From Fusobacterium naviforme (GTDB lineage Bacteria > Bacillota > Clostridia > Lachnospirales > Lachnospiraceae), in assembly GCA_003014445.1 (NCBI GenBank), contig PYGH01000006.1:1-64000 (forward strand): a DNA stretch of 64,000 bases, written 5' to 3'. Below, piece by piece: positions 1 to 7,940 of this stretch (the first letter of the stretch is position 1; each line of letters starts with the position of its first letter). The notes below the pieces were generated by a model. It was not told where the DNA came from and did not search any database. It saw only the letters and a program-made list of their open reading frames with translations. Position numbers and translations under genes: made by a program.

Positions 1-1
1 C

Positions 2-405
2 GATACTGAAAAGCGTCGGGAAGCTATGAAACAGAAAATCCAGGAAATATATGATAAATCTCATCAAAACTACGGGGCGCCCAAAATCACAAAGCAGCTA
101 AATGAGGATGGAGAAGCAATCGCAGAACGGACTGTTGGAATCTACATGCGCCAGATGGGAATCAAAGCCCAGTGGATCAAGCCGTTTACCCATACCACTA
201 TTGATCCTGATTTCAGTTTAAAACTGAAAAACATACTGGATGAGCAATTCAATCCAGAGGAGCCGAATGCAGTGTGGGTCTCTGATATCACCTACATTGT
301 TACGGTCAATGGTTTTGTGTACCTGACCAGCATCATGGATCTGTTTTCACGAAAAATCATCGGCTGGATTCTTAGCAGAACACTCCATGCGCAGCACGTC
401 GTTGG
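2..405 (+). pseudogene. IS3-family transposase OrfB, internal fragment
   Basis: The fragment runs in from the window edge in frame 2. It shows the HTH_21-like start (YGAPKITKQL) and the beginning of the rve integrase core with the first catalytic Asp (VWVSDITYI) and a second Asp (SIMDLFSRKIIGW). It breaks off at about position 400, where the sequence becomes the 3' part of the minus-strand RadC/ArdC gene, so the remaining catalytic residues are missing. It is a relic of an IS3 element and cannot be active. Confidence 0.85.
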
Positions 406-1433
406 ATGTCAAAAGTGCTGACCGGCTTGAACGCCATCATACGAATCTGTACCGTTTCCCTCACCGGCTCCCCATCCTGGTCAAGGACTGGCTTTCCATC
501 CGCATCCATTCGTTCCTGGTCCCGGTCAATCGTAAATGGCGTCGGTGCGAGGATCCGGATTCCTTTTTCCCCACGCTTTACGAACCGCCCCATCTTCTTC
601 CAGCCGGTATAGGACTGGACTAGCGATGCGTCCGGCTTCTGCATCATGATGAGGAGGCTGTTATTGATGGAATACTGCGGGAACTTTGCCATCGTATCGA
701 GGAACTTCTGATATTTCTCATTGGAGAAAATTCCGGCGACACCTTCCTCGAGCTTCCTGATGATCTCCTTCATCTCATTTCTGCGCGCCTCAGCGGCAGC
801 CTTGGGATCATAGTTCCGCCCTGCCGAATATTGACCTCTTCCCTCTTCTGCCCGCTCCATGCGCTCTCCAGCCGCATAATTTCCACTGGGTTCTTTTGTC
901 ATCATCCGGTGAATGTAATCCAGATCGATATCCTTACTCGTAAACATGTCCGGATCATGCTCACGCATGCTGTAGACATTCCCATTCTGTCCGCCGATCA
1001 CCACATGATCGACAACATTCATATCCATGAGTTTTGCCGCCTCGACCAGGCGCTTTGTGAGCTGCAGGTCCTCCCGGCTCGGTTCATTATCGCCGGAGGG
1101 ATGGTTGTGCATCAGCATGATGTTGTTGCAGTTCGATAGAATGCCGCTCTTCAAAATGTTCTGGATCGGCGCAAACGACTGATTGATGCTGCCGATGGAG
1201 ACGATGTTAAAGTTCACGGGCTTTAAGTGATTGTCCATATTGACAACGCACACCCACTCCCGGTCAAGCTCCTTCAGCACATCCCGCATGACTGCCGCTG
1301 CGCCTTCCGGACTTGTGAGCGGCGTCTGGCTGTAGTAGGATGGCCCCTCCATCAGTTTCAACCGGATATCCACCTGCTTCAGTCGGTAATCATCCATGGA
1401 ATACTGACCGGCTGTCTCCTTCTTCCGCGGCAT
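372..1433 (-). pseudogene. RadC-like JAB domain plus ArdC-like N-terminal domain protein, 3'-truncated
   Basis: Residues about 40-170 form a RadC/JAB metalloprotease-like domain with the JAMM signature around residue 108 (HNHPSGDNEPSRED). Residues about 215-345 resemble the ArdC N-terminal (DUF1738) domain (NSLLIMMQKPDA, GWKKMGRFVKRGEKGI), linked to antirestriction proteins on mobile elements. The last nine residues (RRAAHGVFC) are read from the IS3 fragment, so the natural C terminus is lost. The start at 1433 is backed by an AAAGGAGG ribosome site. It overlaps the upstream 54-aa gene by 44 nt, suggesting coupling. Function in the ICE is inferred: protection of incoming DNA. Confidence 0.75.
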
Positions 1434-1554
1434 CAGGTGCCCTCCTTTCCCCTTCTACCTCAATTTCCATGTGGATCTGTACATCCTCTCCGCATTCGCC
1501 AAGATATCGGATCAGATCCTCAATTGTCGTAAAAACAAGTTCTTCCTTATCCAT
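1390..1554 (-). CDS. small acidic ICE protein (54 aa), unknown function
   Basis: Begins MDKEELVFTTIEDLIRYL and is rich in Glu. The ATG at 1554 has GGGAGG five bases upstream, whereas the longer in-frame start at 1587 lacks a site. It lies between the 64-aa gene and the RadC/ArdC gene and overlaps both, so the three look like one translationally coupled unit. I do not recognise the family. Confidence 0.55.
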   Translation of the reverse strand: MDKEELVFTTIEDLIRYLGECGEDVQIHMEIEVEGERRAPDAAEEGDSRSVFHG

Positions 1555-1741
1555 TGCTGCCTCCCTTTGGGTCTGCTTTTCCCGCATTCTTATGTGGCTC
1601 CGCTGCTCCCAGCATTTTCAGTTTCTCTATCACGGATCCGCGGGTGTGGTTCCTGTCCGCCGGAATCTGCGAGGGATTGCCGCGCTTCATCAGAGCATCC
1701 ACCTGTTCGTCATAATGCAGATATCTTGATCGTCTTGCCAT
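1547..1741 (-). CDS. small basic ICE protein (64 aa), unknown function
   Basis: Begins MARRSRYLHYDEQVDALMKRG; basic at the start with a Lys/Gly-rich tail. An AGGAGGAA site stands directly ahead of the ATG. Its end overlaps the start of the next gene by eight bases. It is the first gene after a terminator-like hairpin at 1766-1806. Not recognised. Confidence 0.55.
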   Translation of the reverse strand: MARRSRYLHYDEQVDALMKRGNPSQIPADRNHTRGSVIEKLKMLGAAEPHKNAGKADPKGGSNG

Positions 1742-1765
1742 TTGCCTTCCTCCTTCTCATGGCAT

Positions 1766-1806
1766 AAAAAATGACCGACGCCTTTCTTCTCGAAAAGCAA
1801 TCGGTC
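1766..1806 (-). terminator. terminator-like hairpin ahead of the 64-aa gene
   Basis: On the minus strand GACCGA pairs with TCGGTC around a 22-base spacer that can fold further, followed by ATTTTTT. It stands only about 25 bases upstream of the 64-aa gene, so it may act as an attenuator instead of a simple operon end. Confidence 0.5.
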
Positions 1807-1997
1807 TAAAGTAATCGGCATCTGTCTTGCCAACTTCATGTGTAGTTGTGGTTCATTGCCGGAAATTCCGGCAACTAAAAACCGGAAGCACAATTTGCAC
1901 TGGCTTCCAGCTGGTAATTACTGTTCATTTATTCAGGCACATACAAACTGGAATTTGTTTGTACAATGTTCAAGATATAACTGTTATTATGTCTTGA
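1807..1997. other. noncoding stretch with three consecutive inverted repeats
   Basis: No supported gene. Perfect palindrome TTGCCGGAAATTCCGGCAA at 1856-1874; GGAAGC/GCTTCC arms at 1884-1889 and 1903-1908; TACAAAC/GTTTGTA arms at 1942-1948 and 1957-1963. Such clusters can be protein-binding sites, attenuators or part of an oriT; nothing here decides between them. Confidence 0.4.
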
Positions 1998-2522
1998 TTA
2001 GAGTACAAACTCATATAAGAGGAACTTCCTCGGTACTCCAATATCAACATATGTGATTTCAACCTTATCCACATACTTAAATCCAAACGACATATACATT
2101 TTCTGTGGAATATCATTTCCCTCTATGCAATCAAGACGAATTGATTTAAGGTTTCTTTCCCTTGCTGTGTCTATTGCGTGTTGAACTAACTGCTTCGAGT
2201 ATCCACGACCTCCATATTCCGGAAGGACACGCAAGGCATGAAGAACTACTGTCTCGTTATCATTTGCATCGATAAGCCATTTAACTGCGTGATACGCCTC
2301 ATCACGATCATGATTCATAATATACGCCGCAACAATTCGACCATCTTCAATACCGATAAACTGATTTCTCTCTTTGATTGCATCCTTGATCATTTCATCT
2401 GGAGGAAAACCGCCTTTATCTCCCTCCGGCAGAAAATCTTTTCCGCTCAAAACCTTACACATACCGTCATAAAAATGTCGCAATTCTATAAAATTTTTCT
2501 CTTCTGCATATCTGATAATCAT
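1998..2522 (-). CDS. GNAT-family N-acetyltransferase
   Basis: 174 aa, the usual length for a single GNAT domain. Acetyl-CoA binding motif A appears at about residues 98-111 (RVLPEYGGRGYSKQ), followed by a helix and the late MYMSFGFKYVDK motif typical of the fold. Acceptor substrate cannot be read from the sequence; amino groups of small molecules or proteins are the family's range. The ATG at 2522 has a GGAGGG site. It sits between the ICE 3' genes and an IS110 element, so it is probably accessory cargo. Confidence 0.85.
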   Translation of the reverse strand: MIIRYAEEKNFIELRHFYDGMCKVLSGKDFLPEGDKGGFPPDEMIKDAIKERNQFIGIEDGRIVAAYIMNHDRDEAYHAVKWLIDANDNETVVLHALRVLPEYGGRGYSKQLVQHAIDTARERNLKSIRLDCIEGNDIPQKMYMSFGFKYVDKVEITYVDIGVPRKFLLYEFVL

Positions 2523-2792
2523 AGAAATCTATCCCTCCAACTTCCGATTCTTAATATATGAGTAGAGGCTTTTACAGTCTCTGCTCTTTCTTTATGATGA
2601 AGGTGATTGGTCTGACGTAATTTCCGATTGGGACACCACGCCCGAAGTTAAATGTGTCAGCCCGCCTTCATTGTTCTACATTCGATTCAGCAAGTTGGGA
2701 AAGATTGCTTCTCCCGTTTAACGAAAGAATATGAGTGAACCTTGAAGAGCTGGATCCAATCATAAATCACTTACGAAAGGAGCGTCTTTCTT
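2523..2792. other. upstream flank of the IS110 element
   Basis: No gene seen. The stretch holds the leader of the IS110 transposase, with AAAGGAG at 2776-2782 ahead of its ATG. IS110 elements lack terminal inverted repeats, so the exact left end cannot be placed from one copy. Confidence 0.35.
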
Positions 2793-3985
2793 ATGATTGC
2801 TGTTGGTATCGATGTTTCAAAATCCAAGAGCACCGTTACCATTCTCAATGGAGATGGCAGCATCCGTGCCAAACCTTTTGATGTCCACCATGTCGCTGAT
2901 GAGCTGCAGGCATTGGTAGATTACATCAAGAGGACTTCAGAGCCTCCAACCATCCTTATGGAGCCCACCAGCCACTACCACTATCCACTCCTGAAAGCCT
3001 TCACGGAGGCGGAACTCCCAGTCTGTCTGATCAATCCATACCAGATGAAGAAGTATGGCGATACCGAACTCAGAAAGGCGAAAACGGACAAACGTGATTC
3101 TCTGCGAATCGCTCAGTATGCCCTTGAGAAGTCCTATTCGCTGATTCCTTACACTCCTCAGGACCAGAAGTATGAAGATCTCCGTTTTCTGTCTAGGCAA
3201 TACAGTCAGAGGATATCAACCCTAACTGTTGCCAAAGTTCAGCTGCTCAGCCTTCTGGATGAAACAATGCCCGGCATTACGACCATTCTTCCTCTTAAAA
3301 GCAGGGATCCCGACAACTGTGTGCTTCTGCGTTTCATTAAGCGTTTCAAGTCTTTCGATGTAATCCGTAAGATGGGCAAGACACGTTTCCTGGACAGCTA
3401 TCAAGTCCTAGTCAAAAAGACCAAGGATCGTTTTGCCGGTTCTAAGGGACTGGCTATCTATGAGCTGGTCCTTAACAGTGTTACCACCCGTGGAGAAAAT
3501 CCCTTATCCGCAATGACTCAGGATCAATGTGTTGATCTCGTATCCACATCTCAGAAAGCTGCCGATGAGATCAATCTTCAAATGCGGATCATAGCAGAGA
3601 CCATGCCGGAGTACAAAGTGCTTCGTTCTATGGCCGGCGTGGGGACCGACTGGGACCGATCATTCTTGGAGAAATCGGTGACATTCGCCGTTTTCACAGT
3701 GGCAAAGCACTCAATGCTTATGCCGGCAATGATGCTCCGCCATATCAGTCCGGACAATTCGAGAGCCGGAATCGTCACATCTCCAAACGTGGCAACCCGG
3801 CTCTCAGAAAAGCTTGTTTTGAGGTAATGCAGGCTCTCAAACTGACAAAACCTCAGGACGATCCTGTTTACCTTTTTCTGCTCAAAAAGGAACAGGAAGG
3901 GAAACCATACAACGTAGCCAAAATGGCTGCCGTCAATAAGTTTCTGCGGATCTACTACGCTCGTGCAATGGAGTTGTACAAGTAA
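2793..3985 (+). pseudogene. IS110-family transposase, frameshifted
   Basis: The N-terminal part has the DEDD RuvC-like domain (GIDVSKSKSTV; KTDKRDSLRIA). The reading frame drops by one base near 3641-3650. Downstream the minus-one frame gives the expected Transposase_20 region (GPIILGEIGDIRRFHSGKAL, with the conserved NPALRKA) and ends at a stop at 3983-3985. A single missing base repairs the gene to about 397 codons. No slippery heptamer is visible at the break, so I treat it as a mutation, not programmed frameshifting. The element lies between the GNAT gene and a DUF3784-like gene. Confidence 0.85.
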
Positions 3986-4113
3986 ATCCGTCCGCTTTCA
4001 TTATAGCCGTTAACTGCCGGCCTGCAACAGCAGGTCTTATTAAGGTTACTCTCTTTTTTATTCTCAAGGTTCTCGAAATCTTCAAAAATCTGCTTGACAA
4101 ACATTAGCAAGAT
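3986..4113. other. downstream flank of IS110, no gene seen
   Basis: Short AT-rich stretch containing GCCGGCCTGCAACAGCAGG, a possible subterminal part of the IS; no convincing coding sequence. Confidence 0.3.
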
Positions 4114-4446
4114 TTATCTTTCTCTTTTATGTCTTTCGATCAGTAAAAGGATAAACATGCCTGACCATATGACCCACGCGATCAATATTCCCTTTATAGG
4201 AAAAATGAAGTCAATAACAGCTCCAATGAAAAAGGGAATCGGCCATAGCATCATCCGTTTTCCGTAGTCCTTGCACATTTTCTTCTCATCATATTTTTTG
4301 CGTTCTTCAGCGGACTTCATATTATAGCCTGTTAAGAAGTTCGCTGCTTTCCCGTTTGATCTGTAAAACAAGAACCCAATCAAAAAGAAAATGGCAGCCA
4401 TTACCAGGTCCAGGATTATGCAGGATTCCTTTAACGACATATTCAT
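4114..4446 (-). CDS. DUF3784-like small membrane protein
   Basis: 110 aa with three hydrophobic segments: about residues 10-28, 66-84 and 86-104. The GYNMKSAEERKKYDEKK segment between the first two is typical of DUF3784 proteins of Firmicutes. No enzymatic motif; function unknown. It stands alone between IS110 and the terminator of the conjugation operon. Confidence 0.6.
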   Translation of the reverse strand: MNMSLKESCIILDLVMAAIFFLIGFLFYRSNGKAANFLTGYNMKSAEERKKYDEKKMCKDYGKRMMLWPIPFFIGAVIDFIFPIKGILIAWVIWSGMFILLLIERHKRER

Positions 4447-4529
4447 TTACCCCTTCTTCTCCATTCACTTACACTGACTATGTATCATTTACCACGCTCG
4501 TGATCACTGCTCTTGCAATATCTCAAAAC

Positions 4530-4554
4530 TTGAGGTCGCAATTTGCGGCCTCAA
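4530..4554 (-). terminator. palindromic terminator downstream of DUF4366 gene
   Basis: TTGAGGtCGCAatTTGCGgCCTCAA is a near-perfect 25-bp inverted repeat, followed on the minus strand by GTTTTG. It lies about 100 bases past the last gene of the virB4-DUF4366 operon and probably ends that transcript. Confidence 0.55.
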
Positions 4555-4655
4555 CCAATCATGCGCACAAATCGAACATAGCATAAAATGTCAAGGAGAA
4601 CAATGAATACTTCTCCCTGTGCCAGCATCCTCTATGGGTAGGGAAAGGTCCTTTC

Positions 4656-5492
4656 TCAGACATCTGAACCATTGTCCTGGCTTTCAACGGCTTCTTCCGG
4701 TTTGCCTTCATCCTCCTCAATATCTTTCAGATAATCTTCCTCTTCGCCCTCCTGATAATCCGCGTCCGGATCCGGCCGGTCGTCTTTCTTATTTTTCTTT
4801 CCGATCTTCTTATACACGTAGGCACCGATGGCCGCAAAGCCGGTCAAAACAAGCAGCACCAGCGTTCCAACCGGAACTGATGGCGTCTTCTTCTCCTTGG
4901 GCTTTGTCTCCTTCGGTGCTTGCGCGGACTGCGCCGGTTCTGCCGAACTGCTCTCCTTGGCAGCTTTCTCTTCCTTGAGCTTGTCTTCCATGCTCTCCTC
5001 ATCCTGCCGGGTGGTATATTCCTTCACTTCCTCTTTATCCATAAGGGAAAGAAGATCCGACTCATCCACCTGATTCAGAAAGTGCACGGTCTCCTTCCCG
5101 GAGTCATCGCGGTCAATGATCAGATAGAAGTAATTGCCATTCTTTGTCGTCAGCGTGATGAACTGCTTTCCGGATGCTTCATGATCTCCGTAATCATCCA
5201 CAAGGTTCATATTGCCATCCGGTGTGAGCGGTTCCTCCGGTTCCGGCACAGATTCCGTCGCTGCTTTCGTGCTTTCTTCTGCTTTCTCCGGCTCTGTACC
5301 CTGGCAGAGTGTGATATCGCTTCTGCAGACCGGGCACTCCTCGTTGACACTTTCCTCCCCGCACCTTGTCTCACAGATACAATCGGCTTCCTTCCCCGTA
5401 TTGGCAAATGCCGTCACCGGGAATGATCCGGCAAGTACTGCAGAAAGCATCGCTGCAGCCACAAGTTGCGGTCTGAAACTGATCTTACCCAT
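4656..5492 (-). CDS. DUF4366 / CD1107-family ICE surface protein
   Basis: 278 aa from the ATG at 5492, which has GGAAAGGAGG upstream; the longer reading frame to 5687 has no site and overlaps the previous gene completely. N-terminal signal peptide (about 1-32: hydrophobic [21 protein letters not shown]), a Cys-rich patch ([17 protein letters not shown]), an extracellular domain with the [19 protein letters not shown] core, a Glu/Lys-rich linker, one C-terminal transmembrane helix (about 205-228) and an acidic cytosolic tail. This architecture is standard for the DUF4366 gene next to NlpC/P60 in Tn1549-type ICEs; role in the mating channel is inferred. Starts within the end of the DUF4315 gene by eight bases. 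Confidence 0.85.
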   Translation of the reverse strand: MGKISFRPQLVAAAMLSAVLAGSFPVTAFANTGKEADCICETRCGEESVNEECPVCRSDITLCQGTEPEKAEESTKAATESVPEPEEPLTPDGNMNLVDDYGDHEASGKQFITLTTKNGNYFYLIIDRDDSGKETVHFLNQVDESDLLSLMDKEEVKEYTTRQDEESMEDKLKEEKAAKESSSAEPAQSAQAPKETKPKEKKTPSVPVGTLVLLVLTGFAAIGAYVYKKIGKKNKKDDRPDPDADYQEGEEEDYLKDIEEDEGKPEEAVESQDNGSDV

Positions 5493-5925
5493 CAAGCTCG
5501 TCCTCCTTTCCATATTCGTCATCGTCCTCCGCATCAAAATCCGTATTCTCTTCTGATCCGTTTCCCGTACGTTTCTCGTTCGTAAACCGAAAGCCTTCTG
5601 TGAAACTCTCCTCCGGATTAGGCTCACCCGCCATTGTCTCCTCCTGTCCGGACATTTTCGGTGGTTCATCTCCGGACCCGTCTGCATTCTCCTGCTCTAT
5701 GCTGCCATCCGGGTTGACCTTCGGAAGCTTGCCGGATGCCGCCATGGAAAGGAAGATAGCGACCTGCTCCGGTGTCAGATGCATCGCACCAACATCCGCG
5801 AGGATCTGCATACTCTCCGCCTCCCGGAGCTTCTCCTGCAGCGTGTTAAACTTTTCATCAGCGTACTTCTTTCTTTTTTCCGCGCGCCTTACTTCCTCGC
5901 GCAGCTTGTCGAGTTTTTCGTACAT
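5485..5925 (-). CDS. DUF4315-family ICE protein
   Basis: 146 aa. Residues 1-45 form a charged coiled coil ([20 protein letters not shown]), followed by the short helical [19 protein letters not shown] and a long acidic, disordered tail. DUF4315 proteins always lie between the NlpC/P60 and DUF4366 genes in this ICE family; function unknown. GGAGGAAAA precedes the ATG at 5925. The tail is longer than in most members. Confidence 0.8.
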   Translation of the reverse strand: MYEKLDKLREEVRRAEKRKKYADEKFNTLQEKLREAESMQILADVGAMHLTPEQVAIFLSMAASGKLPKVNPDGSIEQENADGSGDEPPKMSGQEETMAGEPNPEESFTEGFRFTNEKRTGNGSEENTDFDAEDDDEYGKEDELDG

Positions 5926-6067
5926 TCGTTTTCCTCCATTAAAAAGAGCTCCAAAGCACTCCGCCTCGAATCCCTGTCACCAGTGTCATATTTCCTTTTC
6001 TCATCCGTCCGGGACCTGCCCACAGACTTGGGATAGTACGTACCAATGCTCCGCTTAACATCTATTC

Positions 6068-7930
6068 TTACGGAATTCTCCCGTAGCCCAGAAAATGCTG
6101 CTTAAAATAGCCGCTGTCCACGTTAGAGACTTTGATCGGATCGCCGCAGTGAATCATTTTCCCATCGCCGATATAAATCCCGACATGACTTGCACCCGGC
6201 GTATCATACGTTCCCTGAAAATAGATGATGTCTCCCGGCTGCCGCTCTGACGCGGGGATGGGATCCGTCCACTGCCGGAGTCCTTCTGCCGTTGTCCTGC
6301 CGACATTTCCCACACCGGAATGATTGATGACCCAGCAGACAAAGCCGCTGCAGTCAAAACCCGTTGACGGGCTGGATCCTCCCCATACATAAGCTCTGCC
6401 AAGATATTTGGATGCTTCCTGCCACATCGCCGCAAACTGCGTATCCGTGAGTGCCTCTCCACTTGGCTTGTAGCTTTCACCGCCGGATGTTCCTCCGGAT
6501 GATCCGCCGCCGTCTGCCTCCGGATTTGCATAAATGTCGTCCTCGAAGAGGTATTTCTTGTTCCCGTAGGTCTCCTTAAGCAGAAGGTATCTCTCCATCT
6601 GATCCTCGGTAAACCCGATTTCAGTGACAACGTTGTCCATCGAAGCATTGCTCAAGGTGACATTCAGGATGTGATACTCATACTCCACTTCCACCTCGTA
6701 CGTATATTCCTCGCGGTCTGTTGTCCCGTCGGGATTGTGCACGGTGCGGTGTCCGGTTCTGGTCTCTGTCCTGATGCGGATCTCCGTCTCTGGCACGAGC
6801 TCCAGCTCGTACTGCCTGTCAAAGATCTCCTTTAGCTTTCCCTGGACCTCCTCCGGCTTGTAGCTCTCGTAGAGAACCGTCAGCATGGCGGCAAGTTCAT
6901 AGGGATCATGCCCGATCTCGGAGAGAGTATAGCGGTACTCATCATATCCCGGATGGTCGGATTCGATGCGGTCTACCGTCTTCTGTAGATCCGCTTCCAG
7001 ATCCTTGTAATCCTGATTGACCGTCTTGATGTCCGCGTCCTCTGCCGTATACGACGATGCTACCGACCCGCTTCCAAAAAGGCTTGAGATAAGATGTCCG
7101 CTTGAGGCTCCGCCCGCGATGGTCATCACGGCGATCAAAACAGCAGCTGCGGCAAGCAGAACCGGGCGATATTCCGAAAAATGCTCGGTAACCCACTCTC
7201 CGATTTTGCCCACAAGGTCCTCTGCCTTGTCCGTAAACTTTCTGCCAAGACTCCCCACAGAATTTGCGGCTTCCGCCGAGGCCTTCTGATTCGCCGCTCT
7301 CTGGAATTCCTTCTTCATGAGCCGGTGCTGCGCGGCTTTTCCTTCCGCGCCTGCGCTGAGCTCTGTGGCGGCCGCTTTTTCCGAAGCTTTCCTGGCGGTT
7401 TTTCCCATCCTTGCAGCATAGCTGGAGCTGTTTTTTACATATTTTCCAAAGTCCGCCCATTTCATAGCGTTGGTTTCTGATGCTGTACTTCCCACAGATG
7501 ATTCTGCCGCTGCTGCTCTTCGCTGTCTTTCTGAAGCAGACTTCAGCTTTTTCCCATAATAATGGTTTTCCGCCGCCCGCATACCGGTTTCGGCAGCTTC
7601 TGTTCCCCGGTTCAGCGCCTCCGTCCCGGCATTTTCATCTTCATTGGCACGGTCCACAGCATCATGTGCTGCCCTTGTATCAAGAAATTCCTTCCTTGCC
7701 GCCTTCTCATTGGAGCGTTTCTTCTTTGCCAGCGCTTTTCTCTCTTCCGCGCTCATCGAAAGATCCGCCTTGTCCTGGCGGAACTTGGCTCCGGCAGCGC
7801 GTTTTGAGGAAGATGCATTCTTCAGCTTCCGTCCGTGGCTCGGTGCCCTCGTCTTGTTTCCCTCCTCTTCTTTCTCTTTCCGGAATCCGTGCTCTGCGTC
7901 AGGATTGACGGTGTCCACATGACTTGTCAT
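6068..7930 (-). CDS. NlpC/P60 cell-wall hydrolase of the conjugation machinery (CD1107/Orf14-like)
   Basis: 620 aa. Residues 1-235 are basic and Ala-rich, probably cytosolic; a transmembrane helix lies near 250-272 (LLAAAAVLIAVMTIAGG); a lytic-enzyme-associated region follows (HDPYELAAMLTVLYE); the C-terminal NlpC/P60 domain spans about 500-620 with catalytic Cys near 527 (GFDCSGFVCW), His in ASHVGIYIG and a third residue in MIHCGD. It would cut peptidoglycan peptides to open the wall for the mating channel, as VirB1-like enzymes do. It follows virB4 directly, matching the order in Tn916 and Tn1549. Confidence 0.88.
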   Translation of the reverse strand: MTSHVDTVNPDAEHGFRKEKEEEGNKTRAPSHGRKLKNASSSKRAAGAKFRQDKADLSMSAEERKALAKKKRSNEKAARKEFLDTRAAHDAVDRANEDENAGTEALNRGTEAAETGMRAAENHYYGKKLKSASERQRRAAAAESSVGSTASETNAMKWADFGKYVKNSSSYAARMGKTARKASEKAAATELSAGAEGKAAQHRLMKKEFQRAANQKASAEAANSVGSLGRKFTDKAEDLVGKIGEWVTEHFSEYRPVLLAAAAVLIAVMTIAGGASSGHLISSLFGSGSVASSYTAEDADIKTVNQDYKDLEADLQKTVDRIESDHPGYDEYRYTLSEIGHDPYELAAMLTVLYESYKPEEVQGKLKEIFDRQYELELVPETEIRIRTETRTGHRTVHNPDGTTDREEYTYEVEVEYEYHILNVTLSNASMDNVVTEIGFTEDQMERYLLLKETYGNKKYLFEDDIYANPEADGGGSSGGTSGGESYKPSGEALTDTQFAAMWQEASKYLGRAYVWGGSSPSTGFDCSGFVCWVINHSGVGNVGRTTAEGLRQWTDPIPASERQPGDIIYFQGTYDTPGASHVGIYIGDGKMIHCGDPIKVSNVDSGYFKQHFLGYGRIP

Positions 7931-7940
7931 GATTCACCTC

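Noticed and set aside
1690-1893. 67-codon minus ORF over the hairpin at 1766-1806
   Set aside because: No ribosome site; overlaps a terminator-like hairpin and the 64-aa gene in another frame.
3631-3660. Programmed frameshift in the IS110 transposase
   Set aside because: IS110 enzymes are normally one frame and no slippery heptamer is visible; a one-base loss explains it.
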